DNA of 64,000 bases from Cephalotus follicularis (lineage: Eukaryota; Streptophyta; Magnoliopsida; Oxalidales; Cephalotaceae), in the NCBI GenBank assembly GCA_001972305.1, contig BDDD01000353.1:186001-250000 (forward strand), given 5' to 3'. This document shows positions 57,034 through 64,000 of this stretch, one piece after another. Position 1 is the stretch's first letter; each line of letters starts with the position of its first letter. The notes under the pieces are model-generated. The model was not told the origin of the DNA, did not search any database, and saw nothing but the letters and a program-made list of their open reading frames with translations. The translations under genes and the position numbers were made by a program.

Positions 57034-58984
57034 TGTCACACCCCGTTTATCGAGAAGGCAACATTAAAGCAGTAAGGCAATTAACATATAAATACATCTC
57101 ATGTAAAAACCATAAAATTTGAACTCATAACAAGATGTCAGTTGCGGAAGCATAAAATTCATAAGTTGTACCCCGTAGCGTGCATCCCATACTACGCGCT
57201 ACTCAAGACAAGTCCGTCATTGTTAATCGCCCGCAAAAAGGAGTGTGATCATAGTACAAGTTTTAATCCCACCGTAAAACAATCCATAAGAATGGTACAT
57301 AAGAAATCCCTTAACAACCCAGTTATTACAAAACAGGAGAATAGTAAAACTAAGAACAACATAACACTTGCTCTTTGTCCATGCCAATCCAACAGGTCCA
57401 CTGCATCAATCTGTAAAGTAGGGGGGTTAGCCTTTGTCCTCACTCGGCTAAGTCATAAGAGTAGTTTGGGGCTAAAATTAAAAGCATGTCATGATATGAA
57501 TGCATGGATGATGCAGTGCAGTATAAATCCTAGTTTATATATATGGAAATATATATGTTTAACGGTACAGTAAAATATCAGTGGGGCATATATATATATA
57601 AATACATGTATGCAACAACAATACAGTAGTAACCTGGCCAGGGCCACATCAACAAGCACAGCATTGTCCGAGAAGGACAAACAGGCAGTACAAGATGTCC
57701 ACATAGGACCACAACAGTCAGGCAGTATGTGTAGCGCCGCCAACTCCTGGCCCCACGCTACACTCCCACTCCGGTCCCTGCTCAAGGAAACGGAGCGAGG
57801 CAACACTACAGTGAGTTACCCAGTCGACTGCTCTGCGAACCAGTAGCATGCAAATCGATCTATCTACTCCAACGGATCATGGTAAGCAGATAATTCAAGC
57901 TCAAGAACAGGAATACAACTACAGGTTGTCATATCATCCATATAACAGTTCATCCAACATTCATTTCATCATGCAAGCCAAAACCATGTAAGGGATCAAC
58001 ATGCATGCGCATAATCACATTTGATTCTCAGTAGCAAGCATAACATATGGGAAAACAGTAGCAACCACATCCTAAAACCAGTAGCTACAACTCTCGCAAC
58101 CAGGCATTTAAATCATTGAGCATGCAGTAATTTTCAGCTCAAAATACCATTACAACTTCGCCTACCTTTTGATTCCAAGTTAGGAATCTGTAAGTCCACC
58201 TCTTTGTGTTCCAATAGAGACGTTTTGAGCTCCCCAGAAGCTCCAACTCCAAGCCCAGCAGCTCCAAGAACAGCCCAACAGCTCCAACCCGAGCTCCAAG
58301 CTTCAACAATGGAAAAACACTCTTCTTCCCTCTTTTCTTTGTGTTTTTCTCTACTGTTTCCTTTGGTTCTTTGGCCTCTCAGTACCTGGACAAGAGAAGT
58401 GAGGAGAGGCATTTTATGCAGAGGCTTTTCTCTTCCCTTCTCCGTTAGCTCCCTCACATGGCACTAAATGCCACCCTCCCTCATTCACATGCATGCACAC
58501 ACTCACAGGTTTAATTTCTCTGCCCCATGAAGTTTGCATGATCCACAGGTGTCCCCTTTATCCTTTCCTTTAGCTGGATGAAGCACAGATGGCATCCACT
58601 TCCATCTGTCAGTTGTAGCATGTGAATTCTGCCACATGCAACAAAACAGAGCACGATCCAGTCGGCTGACCACACCCAGCAGCCGGCTGCTCTCCTAGCA
58701 GTTCGTTGCCAGCTGGCTCAACAGTTGGCCAGTCGCCTGGTTCATCCCACCAGTCGACTGCTCCCATACGCAGCCATCCAGTCGGCTGGTCTTCTGTGCC
58801 AGTCGACTGCCTCCAGTGTACATACCAAGTAATCACACTTCTAAGTACATAATCGGTTTAACATCAACATCATCTTAGTTCGGAAAAACATCATCAAATT
58901 AGGAAAAATCCAACATTTTATTGATTCCACAATAAAGTATATTACATTGTCAAATTACAATACATGAACTTTTCGGGCGTTACA
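57034..58984 (-). mobile_element. Solo LTR (D-related gypsy) inserted in the family B gag
   Basis: A 1951-bp LTR reads TGTCACACCCCGTTTATC at the left and TTTTCGGGCGTTACA at the right, flanked by GATCA (57029-57033 and 58985-58989). On the minus strand its structure parallels the solo LTR at 11257 and the D LTR: TATA-like motif (58407-58422), AGCTTGGAGCTC leader, GTGAGGACAAAGGCTAA block (57426-57445) and conserved-loop hairpin (57175-57202). CAGTCGACTG palindromes occur at 58751-58760 and 58800-58809, with GTCGGCTG variants around 58658-58790. Confidence 0.93.
57175..57202 (-). other. Conserved-loop hairpin in the 57034 LTR
   Basis: On the plus strand GTAGCGTG (57175-57182) faces CGCGCTAC (57195-57202) around CATCCCATACTA, the reverse complement of loop TAGTATGGGATG. 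Seven of eight pairs hold. Confidence 0.7.
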
Positions 58985-59898
58985 GATCATTACCAGGTTG
59001 TCCACCTCCTCGGTTATTATTTTTCTTTTCATGCTTACCATCTCGGCCCTTACCTTGCTGTCCCGAGTTTTGGCCATGAGAATCTCCCCTATTTCTCTTC
59101 TTTTCTCCTTATAGACGAGCAGCCTGAAAATCCAACCTTTCCATTTCTATGTTCTTCGCGGCGTTCGCAACCTCCGAAACGTCAGCGATCCTCGAGTTAA
59201 TCAGCTTACCCCTAAGCTGATAGTGCAACTTCCATTTAAACTATTCTTCCTGCTCCGCTGCTGACCTCACTGCAGGTCCCTTAAAACCCGCCAACCTGGT
59301 AAACCGGGCTAAAAACTCAGTAACAAATACACCTTCCTTCTGTCTCGTCATCAGAAACTCCGTTGTATAAGCCTCTTTATCAGCAGTGGGGAAATACTGC
59401 TGATAAAAGATCTCACAGAAATTAGACCAAGACAAAGTCTTGACAAAACCTCCACCCTTAGCTGTCTTCAAGGTCTTCCACCATGTCTGGGCATCACCCT
59501 CCAGCTTATATGCGGCCAACTTAACCTTCTGATCATCGCCACATCCCAGTACATAAAAAAATCTTCTCCAAATGGGCAATCCAGTGCTCAGCCTCCACTG
59601 GTATTGGCGCCGAACTAAAGGATCGCGGTCTCTGTTTTTGGAACCTTTCTAGCCATACATAAACTGGAGTGTCAAGATGGTCCACAGCTCCCCTAGCTAC
59701 ATGGGCATCAACTGGTACATTCTCCTCAGCTACTTGCTCACGGTGACCCTGCTCATAATTTTGTTATTGCTGCATTACTCGGTTCACTTCCTGAGCCACA
59801 GCCTGTCTAACCATCTCGTCCATTGCAGGCTCATTTCTTGCTCCATCCTGACCAAAAATTGGTTCGGTTCTCTTAGGGGTGTTCCTTGTTCGTGCCAT
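58985..59898 (-). pseudogene. gag: N-terminal and capsid part of the family B gag
   Basis: A start ATG lies at 59896-59898 and opens a frame beginning MARTRNTPKRTEPIF, usual for chromovirus Gag. The capsid domain is open at 59241-59579 with KVKLAAYKLEGDAQTWWKTL, FYQQYFPTADKEAYTTEFL and FVTEFLARFTRLAGF. Breaks lie near 59580 and 59240. The solo LTR at 57034-58984 then splits gag before the zinc knuckles. Confidence 0.87.
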
Positions 59899-60055
59899 CT
59901 ACGCAACAGAAAATAGGACAAGATAAAGACAAAAGAGTCAGAAGGCCAAAACAAATGACATATCAAAAGATTGTAACGAACAAGTCCTATCCTAGTGTCT
60001 ACGCAATCTCACAGGTCACACCTAGTTAGGTCATCTAAGGAAACAAAACCTATCT

Positions 60056-60066
60056 CTCTGATACCA
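60056..60066 (-). other. Primer-binding site of family B
   Basis: CTCTGATACCA is the reverse complement of TGGTATCAGAG, matching initiator Met-tRNA. Five bases separate it from the LTR. Confidence 0.9.
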
Positions 60067-60071
60067 CAATC

Positions 60072-60760
60072 TATAACACCCCCGACGGTGGGAGCCTTAC
60101 AGGTCATAATACCAAACTAAACATAACAGAATATCTAAGAATGAACTTTACGCAAAACGGATGTGGTGGTCTGAAAACATAACTTATAACAAAACTGATG
60201 TTAAACAAAGTCTGGAATCTTTAACAATTCATAACAAACCATAATCCGATATCCAAAACTGTTTAAGAAGAAACTAGTCTGACATTGTCTATAAATATGA
60301 TCAATACTACTGAAAACACAATAGACCAACTCCTAGATGATCCTCTGACAAGTGGGTAACTCTCATCACACGTTTCCCCCATCCTTCTGAAAACCTATCG
60401 CATAGAAAAAAAAACGCAGCTGAGCAAACCTCAGTACGGATAAGGAAGTAAAACAGTAAACGGTAAACGAAATATCTGGAACATTAAATTTCAGCAAAGT
60501 AACATAGTAAATATCCTTTGAAATGTAAAACAGAATATTTAAAAACGAGCAGTTATAAAATCATAACTTTATGAAAAACATAACATCATAATTCAAAACC
60601 TTATCTGATTTCATAATTCCATAACAGAGAATTCTATCATACATACATATATAGGTGCAAGGGGTTCGCGAGGCCCACATGCTCTGACGGAAAAGTCATG
60701 TACAGCACTACACAAATAATCCCAATACTGAATACTGAATTCTGACAATAACTAGAGTAT
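60072..60760 (-). repeat. 5' LTR of family B (inner part only)
   Basis: It begins TATAACACCCCCGACGG, decayed from TGTAACACCCCC, and matches the start of the 3' LTR (48837 onward) closely. It is interrupted after AACTAGAGTAT, where the 3' LTR continues with ACTCATACGCCTC. The remaining part should follow the D element beyond 64000. Confidence 0.92.
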
Positions 60761-60900
60761 TGTCACACCCCCGTTTTCCAAGAAGGCAACATTACAGTGG
60801 TAAGGCAATCAACACAACATAATTCAGCTTATGTGATAAAATATAAACAAAAACCTTGAATAGCGGAAGCTATAACATGAAGTAAGCTGAATTAAAATAT

Positions 60901-60928
60901 GTATCACGCATCCCATACTACGTGATAC
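60901..60928 (-). other. Conserved-loop hairpin in the D LTR
   Basis: GTATCACG (60901-60908) pairs perfectly with CGTGATAC (60921-60928) around CATCCCATACTA. The stem differs at several positions from the family A and 11257 versions, but each change is matched on the other arm. Confidence 0.75.
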
Positions 60929-61914
60929 CCACAGAGTTTATAAAACCCAACATCATTGTCGATCGCCCATAAACGGAGCGTGATGATACAGTACGAAATA
61001 AAATAAACCCACGTTACAATAATCCAGTTTAGATAGTCATTGTTCAGTAATCTCGTACATAAAATAAGAGAAACAACTTAGTCCTCTCCTTAAGTCTCCT
61101 TGCGTGCTCCATATCCAAACCCACTTCATCAATCTGTTACAGTAGGGGGTTAGCCTTTGTCCTCACTCGGCTAAGTAGAAAAGGTTATGCATACAGTTCA
61201 AGGTCAAAGGTAATGAGTATCATAATGAATGCATAGTGATGCAGTATGACATGTAATTTTTACAGTAATTATATCTCCGTATATACATATAAAAATATAT
61301 GCATGGTTACAGTACAGGTATAACCTTATAAGGTTATATCAAACACAGGTAGTAAGTATGTCCCCAAAAGGAACCAGGCAAGCAGGTCAACATAACCGTC
61401 GCCACCTCTTGGCCCCAACGTCATGCACTCTTACCCCATCCCCATTTGCGAACGTCTTGGAGCAAGTCCTCCGTATGTTGCTTAGCACGGAGGCTAAACC
61501 AACAGTAGGTTACTAGCACAGAGGATGAGTAATCAAGAGGTTACAAACACAGTAAAGTACAAGTCAAGCAACAAAATATGATTACTTGATCAAAATATAT
61601 TTGTTTAAAATATATTACTCCGTTATCAGGTTGTTATGAGTTGTAACAATACATTTCTCCGTTTTTCTATGGAAATACTTCCCCAGTCGTTCGAAAATAT
61701 ATATTTATGTTTGTCAAATATACATTTTCTTACCCAAAATGATTATAATATTCATGCAAGTTTCAAGATGGTTAATACATCCAGTAATCAACCACAATCA
61801 AATTTATAGTACAGTAGCAGTTCAAATGCAGGGAAAACATATGCTCAGAATGCACCTAGGGTTATGGGTATTTAACCTAGGCCTATCACCTTCTCTAAAG
61901 GTCCAATTTCTGCT

Positions 61915-62145
61915 ATAACAGTCGGCTGTTTTCTCATAACAGTCGACTGTTTCCTAGAGTCAGTCGACTGTTATCCCCCAACAGTCGACTTGTTCATCAC
62001 GAGTAATCAGTAGTAGGCTGTCTTCCTTCGAAAGTCGACTGTTCTGGGCGAGAACGCATGCACAGCCGACTGTTCTTACTTGACAGTCAGCTGGATGATC
62101 AAGTAGTCGACTGTTTTACTTAAACAGACGGCTGTTCTGGGCTGG
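61915..62145. repeat. CAGTCGACTG palindrome array in the D LTR
   Basis: Repeated ACAGTCGACTGTT-type motifs occur at roughly 20-30 bp spacing, with a perfect ACAGTCGACTGT at 61940-61951. The core GTCGAC is the one found in the other families' arrays, but here the flanks are AG and CT instead of CG and CG. Confidence 0.85.
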
Positions 62146-63261
62146 ACAGCACCAGTAATTCACTTCTAATCCATTCAACAAGCAATTGAAACTTATCCAC
62201 ACGTATTCAGACCCCAGATTATCACCAGTAGTCATATCCCGGTCTAAAACACAACTCAATTCATTCATTATTCTCCGTTTTCATCGTAGTTTAAATGAAA
62301 TCGAAACATTGTATTGCATGAAAACCAATCCAAAACTCCATGCAAAACTCAGTGTGCATGTCAGGTTGATTATTAACAGTAACCACAACATTAATACAGA
62401 AATCCACAGCCAAACAACTACATCATTCATTTATAACATCATTACTCTTAAACTCAAAATGCATGCATAGAATTCTCTACCATTTCCCCTACCTTTGATT
62501 TCAAGTTAGAAATCGGAAGTCCACCTCTTTGTGTCTCCTTTCCAGTATCTTTGAGCTTCCCAGTAGCTCCAAGAACAGTCCAATAGCTCCAATCCGAGCT
62601 CCAAGCTTAACAATGGAAAATCCTCTTAATTTCTCACTATTTTCTTTCTCAATTTCTCTGGTTCTTTCTTATCAGGTTGCAGGGTGAGAGAGACGAAGAG
62701 AAGAGAGCATTTATGCAGTCCTTTCTTCCTCCACCCGTTTTTGCATGGCACTAAGAGCCCTTCTGTCACATTATCACTTGCATGCACACACACTTGTCAC
62801 TCTTTCTCTTCCCCTCTGTCCTTGCAGGTCCTGGCATGGTGGTGCATGCTCAACACGATTTATTTCACGTGATGGGGCCTGAAGATGCCTTTCCCCCATC
62901 AGTTTGCATGTGATTTCTCCATTTGTCACAAAAACGGGGCATGAACCAGTCGGCTGCCCTTCCCTGGCAGTCGGTTGTTCACCTGGAAATCTGTTGCCAA
63001 GTGTCATGACAGTTGGCCAGTCGGCTGGTTCCTCACGCCAGTCGACTGCCCCACACCTCAGCCCAACAGTCGACTGGTATATCGTACCAGTCGGCTGTCA
63101 AAGCCAAAATTCCCATAATTATGCTTAGAATCACACTTGTAAATGCTCTAAGTTAATTTAAATTCAAGATATCAACCAGGAAATTCAACTTTTATTAATT
63201 CAAGGTAAAAACTACATCGAGGATTACAATAATACATGAAATCGAATTTCCGGGCGTTACA

Positions 63262-63280
63262 ATCCCCCATCCTTCAAAGA
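63262..63280 (-). other. Polypurine tract of family D
   Basis: ATCCCCCATCCTTCAAAGA complements TCTTTGAAGGATGGGGGAT, next to the 3' LTR and following a CGAGGACGAATT sequence on the element strand. Confidence 0.85.
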
Positions 63281-63304
63281 AATTCGTCCTCGAATTTACA
63301 TATA

Positions 63305-64000
63305 CTAAAACAAGTGAGGATAATTCTCCTGAATATCCTCTTCCCGTTCCCAATTTGCCTCATCCGGACGATGAAACTGCCATTGAACCTTTACCATCGG
63401 AATGGTTCGGTTCCTCAATACTTGTGTCTTCCGATCCAGGATTCTCACGGGTGACTCCTCGCAAGAAAGATCATCCCTCACCGTAACCGAGTCACAATCC
63501 AAGACATGTGATGGGTCTCGGATATAACCTCGTAGCATTGATACGTGGAAGACATCATGTACACTCGACAATGTAGGAGGCAAGGCTAGCTGATAAGCTA
63601 CTTCCCCAACCCTCTCCATAATCTCAAAAGGACCAATATAGCGTGGCGCTAGCTTGCCCTTCCTCCCGAATCTTTAAACCCCTTTCCACGGAGATACCTT
63701 TAAAAACACGTGATCTCCAACACTGAAGGTCAAAGGCCTTCTCTTCACACTGTCGACATAGCTCTTTTGCCGACTCTGTGCTGCTAGTAACTTCTCTTTG
63801 ATGAACTTGACTTTCTCCGAAGTCTCCTCCACCAAATCTGACCCAAGAAATGGTCGTTCACCAACCTCGTCCCAACAGATGGGTGACCTACAATTCCTCC
63901 CATATAGTGCCTCTTATGGAGCCATACCAATACTCGCGTGATAGCTATTATTGTACGAAAACTCTATCAAAGGAATATGGTCTTCTCATGTCCCAACAAA
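63305..64000 (-). pseudogene. pol: Integrase C-terminus of family D, truncated by the window edge
   Basis: The frame 63305-63619 reads VGEVAYQLALPPTLSSVHDV, FHVSMLRGYIRDPSHVLD and VKVQWQFHRPDEANWEREED, a chromodomain-like gypsy integrase end. A TAA near 63674 interrupts the frame just upstream. Beyond it, remnants of the core (for example the YGRNCRSPICWDEV-type block near 63870-63905) continue toward the window edge with a further stop near 63915. Similar in order to family B. Confidence 0.82.

Larger units (their letters stand above)
60761..63261 (-). repeat. 3' LTR of family D
   Basis: The 2501-bp LTR starts TGTCACACCCCCGTTTTCC and ends TTTCCGGGCGTTACA. It carries the conserved-loop hairpin (60901-60928), the GTGAGGACAAAGGCTAA block (about 61150-61166), an ACAGTCGACTGT palindrome array (about 61915-62145) and a second cluster (62945-63095). 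A TATA-like GCATAAATGC lies at about 62708-62717 on the minus strand. Related to the solo LTRs at 11257 and 57034. Confidence 0.9.
48837..64000 (-). mobile_element. Chromovirus-type gypsy retrotransposon, family B, continuing past the window
   Basis: Reading the minus strand from the right: partial 5' LTR (60072-60760), primer-binding site, gag, protease, RT, RNase H, integrase with a C-terminal chromodomain-like segment, polypurine tract and 3' LTR (48837-53323). It hosts two solo LTRs (50902-52824 and 57034-58984) and the family D element at 60761, which extends past 64000. The 5' end of B lies outside the window. CGATC at the left end should recur at the far end. Confidence 0.9.
60761..64000 (-). 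mobile_element. Gypsy retrotransposon, family D, 3' part only
   Basis: A 3' LTR (60761-63261), polypurine tract and the end of integrase are present on the minus strand; the rest runs off the window. AGTAT (60756-60760) should be its target duplication. It sits inside the 5' LTR of family B and is among the youngest layers here. Confidence 0.88.

Noticed and set aside
57142-58467. Plus-strand frames of 78-143 codons in the 57034 solo LTR
   Set aside because: They are antisense to the LTR and not conserved as frames in the related LTRs at 11257 and 60761.
1-64000. A host protein-coding gene, tRNA or rRNA
   Set aside because: All frames with recognisable domains belong to retroelement gag or pol. 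No tRNA-like or rRNA-like sequence was seen beyond the primer-binding sites.

Overview
This is plant nuclear DNA, probably from a eudicot. It is almost entirely stacked LTR retrotransposons, and I see no intact host gene, tRNA or rRNA. The plant assignment rests on Ty3/gypsy chromovirus-type and Tat-type pol remnants, Ty1/copia pol remnants, primer-binding sites complementary to initiator Met-tRNA, a CACTA-type transposon end and MITE-like sequence. The species cannot be read from the sequence. Every element ORF is broken by stops and frameshifts.

Layout, left half. Positions 1-2937 hold the end of an LTR-like sequence, an AT-rich spacer, a CACTA terminus ending at 1362 and unassigned DNA. 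Positions 2938-24000 form one composite insertion (family A) flanked by the 5-bp target-site duplication ATACA: LTR1, gag-only interior 1, LTR2, gag-only interior 2, LTR3. Neither interior carries pol, so this is a tandem TR-GAG-like non-autonomous element. Its LTRs (about 3.4 kb each) are hit by three solo LTRs of other families (11257-13481, 16782-19346, 22104-23432), each with its own 5-bp duplication.

Layout, right half. A MITE-like segment (24081-24303) and a copia-type solo LTR (24403-26608) precede a plus-strand Tat-lineage gypsy element (about 26651 onward). Its pol is split by a complete 10.4-kb minus-strand copia element (Copia-1, 30913-41282, duplication AGTAT). Its integrase is cut at 42790 by a second minus-strand copia (Copia-2). 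Copia-2 is cut at 48837 by a minus-strand chromovirus-type gypsy (family B). Family B carries two solo LTRs (50902-52824, 57034-58984) and, in its 5' LTR at 60761, another minus-strand gypsy (family D). At base 64000 the sequence therefore lies four elements deep.

The least ordinary signals are in the LTRs, not in coding regions. (1) Family A LTRs carry serial hairpin units whose outer and inner stems change in a compensatory way. (2) A hairpin with a nearly constant 12-nt loop and a covarying 8-bp stem lies near the 3' end of the LTRs of several gypsy families. (3) Arrays of degenerate palindromes centred on GTCGAC occur in LTRs of both the gypsy and copia superfamilies on both strands. Each could be an RNA structure or a protein-binding array; the function is unknown.
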